Assembly (NCBI RefSeq): GCF_028309625.1
Contig: NZ_JAQMHR010000007.1
Location: forward strand, 1 to 64,000
Direction of reading: 5' to 3'
DNA: 64,000 nt
DNA from: Trichococcus sp. K1Tr
GTDB lineage: Bacteria; Bacillota; Bacilli; Lactobacillales; Aerococcaceae
The notes below the pieces were generated by a model. The model was not told the origin of the DNA. It did not search any database and saw nothing but the letters and a program-made list of their open reading frames with translations. Of this stretch, positions 18,125 to 26,076 are shown in pieces. The translations under genes and the position numbers were made by a program. Each line of letters starts with the position of its first letter. The stretch's first letter is position 1.

Positions 18125-18310
18125 ATGGATAACTCACGTTTATCCATCTTTCCGGACTCCAATGTGCCCAAAAAAATGAATAACTCTCAACAATCCAGCT
18201 TTTCAGGACTCTACATACGCAAAAAGATGAATTACTCTTTTTTATTCATCTTTTTGGCGTTTGTAGCACATTTAAAGATGGTTTATTCATCCAATCAGTC
18301 TCCGCCCGCC
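18125..18310. repeat. 51-bp tandem repeat, about 3.6 copies
   Basis: Units of exactly 51 bp start at 18125, 18176, 18227 and 18278 (last one partial). Each begins ATGRATWACTC or a variant, is C/T-rich in the middle and ends in an A-run followed by G. Units 1 and 2 are most alike; unit 3 has drifted. Because 51 is a multiple of three, the plus strand reads as a 17-residue periodic peptide (MDNSRLSIFPDSNVPKK, MNNSQQSSFSGLYIRKK and so on), but I see no ribosome site. It is probably a non-coding minisatellite in the 370-bp gap between recX and the next gene. Confidence 0.7.
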
Positions 18311-18360
18311 AAAAACACCAAAGGCTGCCTCTTTTTTTCGAGGCAGCCTTTGGTGTTTTC
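18311..18360. terminator. strong terminator of the YflT-domain gene
   Basis: A stem of about 19 bp (AAACACCAAAGGCTGCCTC with its complement) around a T-rich loop. On the minus strand it is followed by TTTTT. It lies right after the stop at 18366. Confidence 0.85.
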
Positions 18361-18365
18361 ATCAA

Positions 18366-19184
18366 TCACAGAGCCGGTTTTGATTTGTCCGTCTCGTCAT
18401 AATCAGGTTCGATGTCTTCCGCGTCCTCGCCGGCTTCAGCAACGACCGTGTCGCCTCCGAATGGGTCTTTGGAAAACTGTTCCTTCTCTTCATCCACTTC
18501 TGGAAGGGAAGCGTCTTTGTCGAACTGCATTTCAGGTAAATGGTGACTCTCTTCCGCCATCGCAGGATCCGCCACCGTTTCCGCTTCGATCGGTTGGCCG
18601 GTGATGTCGTCGGTCAAATCGGCTGGTTGAGTCGGCGCCGCAACTTCAGCTTCGGTGACTTCCAGTTTTTTCTCAGCTTCGATGGAATGGGCCGGCACAT
18701 CGCCGACTTCTTCGCTGTCGGCAGCTGTCCAATCCGGTTTCGTGGCAGTGGCAGCTGTTACTGCCGCAGGGACGATTTTTTCGTCAGGCAAAATGCCATC
18801 ACGCACAAGAAATTCAGCATGCTCATCATTGATCGGAGCCGCATCGTCGATCAGCAGCAATAATTCCCCGTCATCCAACGCATCCTCAAACCGTTCGTAC
18901 GTATCCTCATCAATGCCGTAGCGTTCGAAAATCGCTTCTTCCTCTTCTTCGTCCAAATCAACTGTAAAGAATTTTACGATCTTGTCCCATAAGGAATCTT
19001 CCTCGCGGTCTTCTCCGGTTATGATGACCTGCACCGCCGTCTCCTCCGTGATGAAATTGCTCTTGCCGTTGCGGGTGATGACCAGCAATTGCTCCGGTGC
19101 ATAGCCCTCATGCTTGATCAAATGCGTGATTTCATCGATCACCATTTCCTGATTAGCAAAGGTACCTTCGATTCTCTTGTCCAT
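18366..19184 (-). CDS. YflT-domain (general stress 17M-like) acidic protein
   Basis: A 272-residue protein. Residues 1 to about 110 resemble the YflT/general stress protein 17M domain: a short N-terminal strand (RIEGTFANQEMVIDEI), YAPEQLLVITRNG, then an acidic helix and DALDDGELLLLIDD. The remaining 160 residues are rich in Glu, Asp, Ala and Pro with little predicted structure. Start placed at 19184, where GGGAGGA lies 6 bp upstream; the in-frame ATG five codons earlier overlaps that site. Function is unknown; the family is associated with general stress in Bacillus. Confidence 0.65.
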   Translation of the reverse strand: MDKRIEGTFANQEMVIDEITHLIKHEGYAPEQLLVITRNGKSNFITEETAVQVIITGEDREEDSLWDKIVKFFTVDLDEEEEEAIFERYGIDEDTYERFEDALDDGELLLLIDDAAPINDEHAEFLVRDGILPDEKIVPAAVTAATATKPDWTAADSEEVGDVPAHSIEAEKKLEVTEAEVAAPTQPADLTDDITGQPIEAETVADPAMAEESHHLPEMQFDKDASLPEVDEEKEQFSKDPFGGDTVVAEAGEDAEDIEPDYDETDKSKPAL

Positions 19185-19301
19185 TTCGATTCCTCCCATT
19201 ACTGATGATTAGTTCTTTGCATTCATTGTAAAATACTTCCACCTGAATCACAAATGATAGCCTTTTTCATAAGTGTGCGTTTCCTCAATCCGTGTGGGCG
19301 G

Positions 19302-20348
19302 CTAGCGACTAGCGTTCCTGAGATGAGGCAAATCGTCGTAAAGATTCTCCCTCAAGAGGTGCAGCGCTTCGTCCGTCACTGGATTGTCACGCAACGAAGG
19401 ATGCTTCAAAGCCGTCTCTGCAAAGGAAAATTGAAAAATCCGGATGTAATCTTCCATCGAAATCAGCGAAATCCGATCGGTGTGCGCATGAAAAGCATTC
19501 CCCAACAGATTATTCTCACGCTCCGTTTTCCTTCCGTCGACATAATCGAAATTCTTTAAAACATTGCGTAAAAGATGCTCTTGGCGATGGATAGTCTGGC
19601 CAGCCTGTTTGACCTTATCGACAAAAAATTGCGGGCGCACCGGAAGCTGGAAAACATGCTGATTTTCACAATGGATTTCCACCCCTTTTTCCCCTTTCAG
19701 AGCCCGATAATGCTGCACCTTCGAAAGGTTGACCCACGAACTCTGCCTGCGGGTCGGTCCGCTCAACGGCAAAAAACTGTATCTCCCGAGAATATAAGGC
19801 ACGCAATGGCCCTCTTTTCCGTTGACTCGCGTCGAGATTCCCCGAATGAAATCATAACTGAACCCGATCAATTCAAAAAACGAACGCATCACATTGTTGC
19901 TGCTTTCGCGCGTCTTGATGAGGCGACCGTCCTTGAAGAAGATGAGCGTACGAAAATCGGTCCGGTGCAGTTTGGGGTCCAGGCTGAGCAGGTAGAGAAA
20001 ACTGTTGTCCAACACAAACCGGTCCAGATCCCAGGCCTTTTCCAGATAGGTCTGGATACTTTCCGGATCAAGCAGGACAAGGAATGGTGCTACCTCCTCC
20101 TTCTTCTGGCTTTTATGCGCAAAAGATTCTTCCAGCGATGTGCGGAAATGCGACATGATCGCATCCAATGTTGCCGGATCGAGTATTTTCCCCACATCTT
20201 TGGTTGCCCCCAAATCATTCAAGCGTTGCTCAGCTAGTACTTCTGCCGCTGATTTCCTGACAATTGGCTTACCGGATTTTTCGTTCGATTGTTGGGCCAC
20301 TTTCTGATTCGGTCCCTTCCCTGATTTTTTATTTGCCTTATTTTCCAT
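19302..20348 (-). CDS. ComK-like protein
   Basis: A 348-residue protein. The first ~45 residues are Lys/Gln-rich and low-complexity. Residues from about 190 to 270 follow the ComK family pattern: YILGRYSFLPLSGPTRRQSS then WVNLSKV, HVFQLPV and a RQEHLL segment, which line up with the FLFPTLSSTR, GWISHV, MELPIS and LRTKF parts of Bacillus ComK, the master regulator of competence. It is much longer than Bacillus ComK (192 residues), with extra N- and C-terminal parts. Start at 20348 is set by GGGGGG upstream. It is divergent from a sigma factor gene and its promoter region contains a cre-like box. Whether it activates DNA-uptake genes is inference. Confidence 0.55.
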   Translation of the reverse strand: MENKANKKSGKGPNQKVAQQSNEKSGKPIVRKSAAEVLAEQRLNDLGATKDVGKILDPATLDAIMSHFRTSLEESFAHKSQKKEEVAPFLVLLDPESIQTYLEKAWDLDRFVLDNSFLYLLSLDPKLHRTDFRTLIFFKDGRLIKTRESSNNVMRSFFELIGFSYDFIRGISTRVNGKEGHCVPYILGRYSFLPLSGPTRRQSSWVNLSKVQHYRALKGEKGVEIHCENQHVFQLPVRPQFFVDKVKQAGQTIHRQEHLLRNVLKNFDYVDGRKTERENNLLGNAFHAHTDRISLISMEDYIRIFQFSFAETALKHPSLRDNPVTDEALHLLRENLYDDLPHLRNASR

Positions 20349-20408
20349 AAAATCCCCCCAAATAGGAATGTTTAACAAAAATATATACTACTTTGCGTCA
20401 GAATGATA

Positions 20409-20422
20409 TAAGAACGCTTACA
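20409..20422 (-). promoter_or_regulatory. cre-like box upstream of the ComK-like gene
   Basis: TAAGAACGCTTACA matches TGWNANCGNTNWCA at all but one position. It lies about 60 bp before the ComK-like start, in the 270-bp divergent region shared with the sigma factor. I could not define clear -35/-10 elements for either gene. Confidence 0.6.
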
Positions 20423-20621
20423 TTTTGTCGCGTATTCGGAAAATTTGTATGCAAATGTTTGATTGTCTTTGGTTTTGTCATATTTTTTGCCGTATTTGCT
20501 GTTTTGACCCTTCCGCCTCCAGACCGCTAATATGGCATCAGCAAGCTTGCCGGGCCGTGATGAGCATGCACAGGGAACTTTCCCTGCATCACGCCATCCA
20601 CTACATTACGGAGGCAAAACC

Positions 20622-21161
20622 ATGAATATGAAAAAAAGAATCTGCACCGATGAAGCCGCCACCCTATTGAGCGAGCTGTACGCGGGTGTCATCCATCATT
20701 GTCTGAAAAAAATCAATCGGTATCCGGACCACAACGACTACGACGACTTCTACCAATTAGGGCTGATCACCCTTTTTGACACGTACGAAACTTGCCTGAA
20801 GGACGCGCTCGCAACCGAGAACAGTTTTCTGTTCGTCAGCTATGCCAAACAAAAAATCCATTGGACCTTCCTGGACCAAATCCGCAAGGACCGGAAAAAA
20901 GAAAGCCGCGAAGCCTACCTTTCCGAAGAGGAGCTGGAGGAAATCCCCAACGCAGCGTCGTTTGAAGACCAACTGGAGCAGGAAGATCTGCTGCAACGCC
21001 TTTGCGCCTGTCTTACAACTGAGGAGAATGCCTATCTGCGGGACGCGTTGGAAGGACTGAACATCACCGAAATCGCCAAAAAACAAAAGATTTCGCGCAA
21101 AACGATCTACAAAAGAAGACGCCACATCCAAACCAAAGCCAGCACTTTTCTGAAGGGCTGA
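20622..21161 (+). CDS. sigma-70 family factor (ComX/SigH-like)
   Basis: A 179-residue alternative sigma factor. Region 2 is visible in DFYQLGLITLFDTYET and FLFVSYAKQKIHWTFLDQIR, and region 4 as a helix-turn-helix near the end (LEGLNITEIAKKQKISRKTI). The size fits the ComX/SigX and ECF-like factors of lactic bacteria. The ATG at 20622 has GGAGG at good distance. No anti-sigma gene is seen next to it. It heads a rightward group with the DUF1659, DUF2922 and amidase genes and is divergent from the ComK-like gene, which suggests a competence or stress role. Confidence 0.8.
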   Translation: MNMKKRICTDEAATLLSELYAGVIHHCLKKINRYPDHNDYDDFYQLGLITLFDTYETCLKDALATENSFLFVSYAKQKIHWTFLDQIRKDRKKESREAYLSEEELEEIPNAASFEDQLEQEDLLQRLCACLTTEENAYLRDALEGLNITEIAKKQKISRKTIYKRRRHIQTKASTFLKG

Positions 21162-21252
21162 TAGATGGGGTTACACATCACCTGTCCCCCTTCGTCGTTA
21201 TAGGTGTAAGCAGTCATGACACTTACTAGAAAAGAAAACGGAGGAATGCCAA

Positions 21253-21459
21253 ATGGTGAAACAATACGAAGAAGGAAACATCGAGCTTTATTTCAATGAT
21301 TTTGCAAACGAGAAGGAAGTTAAACAGTCATTCGCGAACCTGAAACCAGGCGTCACAGCTGAACAGGTCCAATCCTTCCAAACAGCCGTATCCGGTCTCG
21401 TCGACCTGCCCGCTGCCTACGCAGTCGTTGTCGAAAAGAACCGCTACTCCATCGCCTAA
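21253..21459 (+). CDS. DUF1659-family small protein
   Basis: A 68-residue protein of the DUF1659 type: two beta strands (NIELYFNDF), then SFANLKPGVTAEQVQSFQTA, in which the NIKP-type turn and following helix are characteristic. Function unknown. GGAGG lies 8 bp before the ATG. In many Firmicutes DUF1659 and DUF2922 genes sit side by side, as here, often near sigma factors or YvrJ peptides; I find no YvrJ gene in this copy. Confidence 0.75.
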   Translation: MVKQYEEGNIELYFNDFANEKEVKQSFANLKPGVTAEQVQSFQTAVSGLVDLPAAYAVVVEKNRYSIA

Positions 21460-21516
21460 GCCAACCGAAAGCAGCTCGATAATCACTACCCATCAGACAT
21501 CTAGGAGGAAATGAAC

Positions 21517-21750
21517 ATGACGACAACAGTAACCTTGGAATTGAAATTTTTGACGGCCGACGGGAAAACCCGCAACTTGAGTGTCAAGAACCCGAAAAGC
21601 GGTTTGACATCGGCTGAACTGCAGCCGGCAATGGATGCCATCATCGGTCTGAACGCGTTCGAAGTGAAAGGCATCAACCCCTTCACTGCAGTCAACAGCG
21701 CCCGCTACGTGGAACGCACCATCACTGACCTGATCGCCGAAGCCGAATAA
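21517..21750 (+). CDS. DUF2922-family small protein
   Basis: A 77-residue protein. LELKFLTADGKTRNLSVKNP and PAMDAIIGLNAFEV followed by ARYVERTITDL match the DUF2922 pattern. Function unknown. The AGGAGG site fits the ATG at 21517 better than the ATG six bases earlier, which lies too close to it. It follows the DUF1659 gene by 57 bp and is presumably cotranscribed. Confidence 0.78.
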   Translation: MTTTVTLELKFLTADGKTRNLSVKNPKSGLTSAELQPAMDAIIGLNAFEVKGINPFTAVNSARYVERTITDLIAEAE

Positions 21751-21760
21751 AAATTAGAAA

Positions 21761-21848
21761 AGCAGTACAAGCCGCTTGGACTGCTGGACAACTTAAGTAT
21801 TCATCAACAATAAACAGCCGCCCGGATGCGATTCCGGGCGGCTATTTT
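21761..21848 (+). terminator. palindrome plus terminator after the DUF2922 gene
   Basis: First a palindrome AGCAGTACAAG-CCG-CTTGGACTGCT (21761-21785, one mismatch) without a T-run, then a terminator stem AGCCGCCCGGA/TCCGGGCGGCT (21816-21843) followed by ATTTTAC. The amidase starts 20 bp later, so read-through is possible. Confidence 0.7.
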
Positions 21849-21869
21849 ACAAATTAGAGGAGGAACAGC

Positions 21870-22580
21870 ATGAACTACACAATCGAAAAACGCATCTTTG
21901 CCATCTACCAAAACCCGCTCTCCGCAAGCAACCTGATCATCGCCCACGAGTCCGGCAACCCAAACAACGTCGGCCGCAACAGCCTCGAGAACGAAGTCAG
22001 CTACATGCAGTGCAACTGGCAAAACGCCTTTGTTTCCCATTGGGTCGGCGGAGGCGGAAAAATAATCCAGATCGCCAACACCGGTAAAGTCCAATGGGGT
22101 GTCGGCCCGAAAGCGAACGGTTATGCCTATGCTCAAGTCGAGCTGGCACGGACGAACAATCGCTCCATCTTTGAACAGGACTACAAAGCCTATGTCTGGC
22201 TGCTGCAAAAATTGGCGTTGGAAGCAGGAATCCCCTGCACGCTGAACAGCGGAGCGAGCGTGCAGGACAGAGGCATCAAAACCCATTCCTGGGTTTCGAA
22301 AAATGTCGGCGGGACCAACCATACCGATCCGGATGGCTACCTAGCGAGTTGGGGTATATCGCAGACCCGGTTCCGTCAGGATATCGAAGCCGGCCTATCC
22401 GCGCTGCCTCCCTTTGCGAGCGCGCCAGGCACATTCCTGCTGCACCGCGTCGTGAAAGGCGAAACGCTCTGGGGCTTGTCGCGCAAATACGGAACGACAC
22501 CGGCTACGCTGAAGCAGCTGAACCAGCTGTCGGGCGATCTGATCTTGATCGGCCAGCAACTGAAGGTGCGCCAATACTGA
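21870..22580 (+). CDS. N-acetylmuramoyl-L-alanine amidase with LysM domain
   Basis: A 236-residue peptidoglycan hydrolase. Residues ~15-165 form an amidase_2-type domain with the zinc-ligand segment NLIIAHESGNPNN, SHWVGGGGKIIQI, and the late GGTNHTDPDGYLASWG. A single LysM wall-binding domain (VVKGETLWGLSRKYGTT to the end) follows. There is no signal peptide, so export would need a holin, lysis or another route, as for phage endolysins. The gene has AGGAGG upstream and sits just after the sigma factor/DUF1659/DUF2922 group. A role in fratricide or DNA release during competence is speculative; a phage relic is another possibility, though no other phage genes are near. Confidence 0.85.
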   Translation: MNYTIEKRIFAIYQNPLSASNLIIAHESGNPNNVGRNSLENEVSYMQCNWQNAFVSHWVGGGGKIIQIANTGKVQWGVGPKANGYAYAQVELARTNNRSIFEQDYKAYVWLLQKLALEAGIPCTLNSGASVQDRGIKTHSWVSKNVGGTNHTDPDGYLASWGISQTRFRQDIEAGLSALPPFASAPGTFLLHRVVKGETLWGLSRKYGTTPATLKQLNQLSGDLILIGQQLKVRQY

Positions 22581-22671
22581 AAGATACCGGAAATCGCAAT
22601 AAATGCAGAGAATCCGAATCCCCTGTTGCTTCCGCAGATATCGTTGCATGGGCATTAAAATCTTTTCTCCG

Positions 22672-22800
22672 GTGAACGCAGGCTTCGCCGAAGTTCGGGC
22701 CACATTTTCGGGTGCGTGCTCCGATGAGGCATGCTTCGCCGAATGTGAGGCCGATTAATACCGGTGTCCTCCGGCGAACATGACCCTCGCCGGAACTGCG
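22672..22800. repeat. GC-rich intergenic palindrome cluster B
   Basis: Contains repeated CTTCGCCGAA units (twice) and CCTCCGGCGAAC followed by CCTCGCCGGAA. It shares the CTCCGG/CGCCGG cores of clusters A, C, D and E. No gene is visible in 22581-22872. Confidence 0.5.
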
Positions 22801-22817
22801 CATCGATTCCGACGCCA

Positions 22818-22863
22818 CAAAAGAAGGCCAGCCCCGAATCATACCGGGACTGGCCTTCTTTTG
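22818..22863. terminator. bidirectional terminator
   Basis: AAAAGAAGGCCAG pairs with CTGGCCTTCTTTT around an inner CCCGAAT/ACCGGGA part. It separates the amidase from the leftward 22.9-kb gene, with T-runs on both sides. Confidence 0.85.
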
Positions 22864-22872
22864 TGATTCCCA

Positions 22873-23127
22873 TCAATAATAAGCGCGTTCGTAGTTGAAT
22901 TTACCGATATCCAGATCCAAAAACTCTCTGATGATGGCATATTGGACCTCTAGCGGTTCCTCTTTGACCTCAGCGCACAAGTTTTGGCAGCTCCTGAAAA
23001 ATACGGACGCCTCATCCGTCGTTTCGAACAGATACTCCTCTGCCACTGCGTCGTCTTCAACAAAATGAATGACGACCCCTTTCTTGTCCTCCGTGAAATC
23101 CATCCCTAATACCGGTGTCATGAACAT
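22873..23127 (-). CDS. small acidic protein of unknown function
   Basis: An 84-residue protein I do not recognise. It has an alternating beta-rich first half (VLGMDFTEDKKGVVIHFVED), an acidic middle and an aromatic end (FNYERAYY). Its start is either ATG 23127 or TTG 23133; an AAGGGA site lies closer to the optimal distance for the TTG. It is downstream of the RloA/RloB pair on the same strand, 115 bp from rloB, and ends at a strong terminator, which supports it being a real gene. Confidence 0.5.
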   Translation of the reverse strand: MFMTPVLGMDFTEDKKGVVIHFVEDDAVAEEYLFETTDEASVFFRSCQNLCAEVKEEPLEVQYAIIREFLDLDIGKFNYERAYY

Positions 23128-23241
23128 ATGCAATCGATCCCTTCTCGTCTTGTTAAATGGCCTTTGCTGCTTGATAAGACCTACACTGGTATTATCCGCA
23201 AAAATCCGCGCCAGCTTTTTTTATTTTTAAAATTTTTTAAT

Positions 23242-23856
23242 TTATTTTCGCAGGTGTTTGTTCAGTTCCTCGACAAGCATGAAGACGGTCGTGGACGGGT
23301 TGTCCCGGGCTGGCGATGGCGAGCGCTGACTGTAGAGTTTCTTGGCGTTCTGGATAGCTGCCGGCTGCCTTGATAATAATACGTTGTACATATGCGGATG
23401 ATTTTTTTTGTAGAAAAATCCCAGCCGTTTCGACAGCATGTCAGGGTAATGGAAGCGCGAAATCGATTTTTTGATCAGTTCGAAATGCAGTAGATACCAG
23501 ATTTCGAAAGCTTCATTGCTGTAGGCAGCCCGGAAGCCTTCCCGGTAATGCGTTTCGCAGAAAAAGACGGCTTCGTTGAAGATGTCCCGGTCAAAGGAAT
23601 CCTTGTCGAAAACAAGCCAAATTTCATCATACTCGTCACGCCGGGTATCGATTACTTCGCGCGCATGGTTGACCAAGGACATCGTGTTCATCGCCGTCCC
23701 GACGATTTCGACCTGCGCAGAGATGACGTGAAAACTGCGGAAGTAGTTCGGCTCGGTCTTGGTGCCTTCGCAAAGGATCAGGAAAGTTTTTTCCGGCCGT
23801 TTGGTTCCGACCGGCCGTTCAAATTTTTTCTTGTGGCCCCTTCTTCTATTTTCCAT
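23242..23856 (-). CDS. RloB-family protein (AbiLii-like, TOPRIM-type)
   Basis: A 204-residue RloB-domain protein. After a basic N-terminus, FLILCEGTKTEPNYF supplies the conserved Glu, and IWLVFDKDSFDRD supplies a D-x-D, together a TOPRIM-like metal site. A C-terminal NPSTTVF motif is also typical of the family. Its start overlaps the end of the ATPase gene by 11 bp. RloA/RloB pairs are found in restriction-linked islands, and the lactococcal phage-abortive system AbiL has this same ATPase-plus-RloB layout. A nuclease effector released by the ATPase is the likely model, by analogy with OLD/PARIS-type systems. Confidence 0.8.
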   Translation of the reverse strand: MENRRRGHKKKFERPVGTKRPEKTFLILCEGTKTEPNYFRSFHVISAQVEIVGTAMNTMSLVNHAREVIDTRRDEYDEIWLVFDKDSFDRDIFNEAVFFCETHYREGFRAAYSNEAFEIWYLLHFELIKKSISRFHYPDMLSKRLGFFYKKNHPHMYNVLLSRQPAAIQNAKKLYSQRSPSPARDNPSTTVFMLVEELNKHLRK

Positions 23857-25075
23857 TGTCGACCCACCAATCCACCGGCAACGGGAACGGGATCGCCCCG
23901 TATTTGCCGTTCAGGTAGTTGCGGTAAAATTCAAAACTGTTCTTCCTTTCTTCGTCATCAAAACGATATTCCACCAAGGAAGTCAGGTGGCTAGCGCTGT
24001 AGCTGTCCTTCTCCACGAACCAGACCTGATCCCTGCGGAAAAGGCTGCTGGACAGATTCGTGATGTCGTGCGTCGAATAGATCATCTGCGCGCCTTTGTC
24101 ATTGACGTCGCCGGAAAAGAGTTCCAGCACATAGCGCGTCATCAATGTATGGAATTGCGTATCCATCTCATCGACCATCAACAGGCCACCCTTTTCGAGC
24201 GCCTCGATGATCGGGCCGGCCAATGCCAACAGTTTGACGGTCCCGGCTGATTCGGTATCCTGGAAACGGAAATTTTCACAATGCGGCTCTGCTTCCCCTG
24301 CTTCATTACGCCGGGTTTTGACGACGAAAAACGCCAGTTCCGGCCGGCCATTGCGCGTATTGCCGAGTTCGTGGACAACGATGTCCTGGATGGACGGGTC
24401 GGCCACGCGAATCAAGGCCATAAGATTATGTTTGTATTTGGACAGATGCATCTTCGCCATCGAAATGGACAGGCCAATTTTCGACGCATCGAGGATGATG
24501 CGCATCTCCGTAAACCATTCGAGAAATAGTTTCAACTCCGGATGCTCGGCTGATTCAGGTGCGGAAAGCAAGGATGACAATGCCAACCGCGTATCATCCA
24601 AAATGATGTGATTGAACAGTTCGGCCCATTCCCCGCCGACGATCTTGCCTGTCGCATCCCGGAAAAACAAATCCTTCTGCTCGTCGCCTTCCAGATAAAG
24701 AAATTCCTCGGTCACCCGTTTGCGATTGACGAAAAACCCATAGCGATAAAGTTTCCCGGCCAAAAGGAAGCTGGCTTCCAACATTGTGTCCTTTTTCTCG
24801 GTGCGCGCATCCAGATGGAACGGTTCGATGTGATCCAACCATTCTATGGACGTTAAATTCTGCAACAGTACGCCTTCCTGTATCATCTTCATCGCCTTCA
24901 GCAAGTTGCTTTTCCCGCTGGCATTCGCCCCGTAGATCGTCGCCAATTTCGTCACGGCGATATTGTCCTTGCCGTAGACGGACTCCGGATGTTCAGCAAT
25001 CGGGCTGGCTACCATCGAAAAAGTAGCTTCATCCTTAAAGGAAAAAAAGTTCTCCATCACAATTTCCACGAGCAT
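23846..25075 (-). CDS. RloA-like AAA/ABC-type ATPase (AbiLi-like)
   Basis: A 409-residue OLD/ABC-like ATPase. Walker A is IYGANASGKSNLLKAM (around residue 48-63). An ABC-type signature region lies near FQDTESAGTVKLLALAG and Walker B is GGLLMVDEMDTQFH (around 295), followed by a switch His in IYSTHDITN. The ribosome site AGGAGG is 7 bp before the ATG. It is cotranscribed with the RloB gene. Together they form a compact two-gene defence candidate of the AbiL type, not embedded in a visible restriction-modification locus. Confidence 0.82.
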   Translation of the reverse strand: MLVEIVMENFFSFKDEATFSMVASPIAEHPESVYGKDNIAVTKLATIYGANASGKSNLLKAMKMIQEGVLLQNLTSIEWLDHIEPFHLDARTEKKDTMLEASFLLAGKLYRYGFFVNRKRVTEEFLYLEGDEQKDLFFRDATGKIVGGEWAELFNHIILDDTRLALSSLLSAPESAEHPELKLFLEWFTEMRIILDASKIGLSISMAKMHLSKYKHNLMALIRVADPSIQDIVVHELGNTRNGRPELAFFVVKTRRNEAGEAEPHCENFRFQDTESAGTVKLLALAGPIIEALEKGGLLMVDEMDTQFHTLMTRYVLELFSGDVNDKGAQMIYSTHDITNLSSSLFRRDQVWFVEKDSYSASHLTSLVEYRFDDEERKNSFEFYRNYLNGKYGAIPFPLPVDWWVDNGK

Positions 25076-25086
25076 CTCAGCACCTC

Positions 25087-25104
25087 CTATACCAAAAAGT
25101 ATAG
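25087..25104 (-). promoter_or_regulatory. inverted repeat over the -10 of the rloAB operon
   Basis: CTATAC-CAAAAA-GTATAG is a perfect 6-bp inverted repeat. On the minus strand it contains an extended -10, TGCTATACT (TATACT at 25098-25103), and lies directly before the AGGAGG ribosome site, so the 5' leader would be very short. A repressor bound here would silence the operon. Confidence 0.45.
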
Positions 25105-25240
25105 CACCACAGCGGCGTTTCTTCTAAGAATAACCGTCAAGAATGCAAAAGTGGGGAACGTTTTTGCAAACGGATACACGAGTGCGGATTTGTATGTATT
25201 TTTTGGATGTTTGCATGAGGAAAATCCCCCATGAAATAAA

Positions 25241-25273
25241 AAAAGGCGCGCTCCCCATTCACGAGCCGCCTTC
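25241..25273 (-). terminator. terminator overlapping the ydcF-like stop
   Basis: On the minus strand AAGGCGGCTC pairs with GAGCGCGCCTT and is followed by seven T. The 5' arm of the stem includes the last codons of the 25.3-kb gene. Confidence 0.7.
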
Positions 25274-25909
25274 CCCTATATCGATGAAATTATATAACCC
25301 TAACCAATAACCGACTGTCTTAAAGATTTCATACTGAGCCAGTCGCCTGCCGAGCTGGGTTTCGATCCAGGGCAAACCGTACGGGCCGCCAGCGGAAACG
25401 TAGATGAACGTCAAGTCCTTCCCTTTTGCCGCTTTCTCGAAGCTGTACTTGACCCGGTTCATGTGATAATCGCTCGAAACAACAATCGCGGAATCGTAGC
25501 CGTTCTCCTCCATCAACGCGATGCTGAAGACGGCATTGGTCCAAGTGCTGGTCGCCTGGTAATCCGCCAATATGTCATCATCCATCATGCCCAGTTCGCC
25601 GTATGGCTGCAGATGCAACAGTTCGGCATCCACAAGCAGCGGGGAGACGATAATCTTGCCGGACTCGGAATAGCCTTCATCCAGCAACTCGGATGCCTTG
25701 ATGCCCCGCTCCGGCGCGCCTTCCGGTACGATGATGATGTCGGATACGGCCGGCTCTTCGTTTATTTCCAGATTGGCGAGGATGTAGAAGCTGATCACCA
25801 ACGCGACAGCAGTCACAATTAAAAAAGTATTCAGCAGCAGCATTGTTATTCTGGTCGATTCGTCCGTCTTCAGGAGGCTGCGCTCCTTGTCGAATGGATA
25901 ATTTGCCAT
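25259..25909 (-). CDS. YdcF/SanA-family (DUF218) membrane protein
   Basis: A 216-residue protein with one N-terminal membrane helix (MLLLNTFLIVTAVALVISFY, residues ~23-42) and an extracytoplasmic DUF218 domain. Typical elements are DIIIVPEGAPERGIKASELL, STWTNAVFSIALM and VVSSDYHMNRVKYSFEKAA. Families of this fold are linked to envelope integrity and vancomycin sensitivity, but the reaction is unknown. It is monocistronic. Confidence 0.8.
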   Translation of the reverse strand: MANYPFDKERSLLKTDESTRITMLLLNTFLIVTAVALVISFYILANLEINEEPAVSDIIIVPEGAPERGIKASELLDEGYSESGKIIVSPLLVDAELLHLQPYGELGMMDDDILADYQATSTWTNAVFSIALMEENGYDSAIVVSSDYHMNRVKYSFEKAAKGKDLTFIYVSAGGPYGLPWIETQLGRRLAQYEIFKTVGYWLGLYNFIDIGEGGS

Positions 25910-26076
25910 CTTCCGCTTTCCACATCCTTTCCCACGTTATTATCACTCTATTTTATCCGAAATGAAGAAATAAGCCATCGCTTTTTGTATTTTTTCTTCT
26001 GCACAGATCATCATCCGATACTTGTAAGCGCCATCGTGATATGATTGAACCAACAAGTCATGAGGAGGAAATCAAC

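Noticed and set aside
18122-18604. 160-codon plus-strand frame across the 51-bp repeats
   Set aside because: It continues antisense into the YflT-domain gene, has no ribosome site and owes its length to the repeat period being divisible by three.
21870-22580. Amidase as part of a prophage
   Set aside because: No holin, tail, integrase or other phage genes are present on either side; the sigma factor and DUF neighbours argue for a host cassette.
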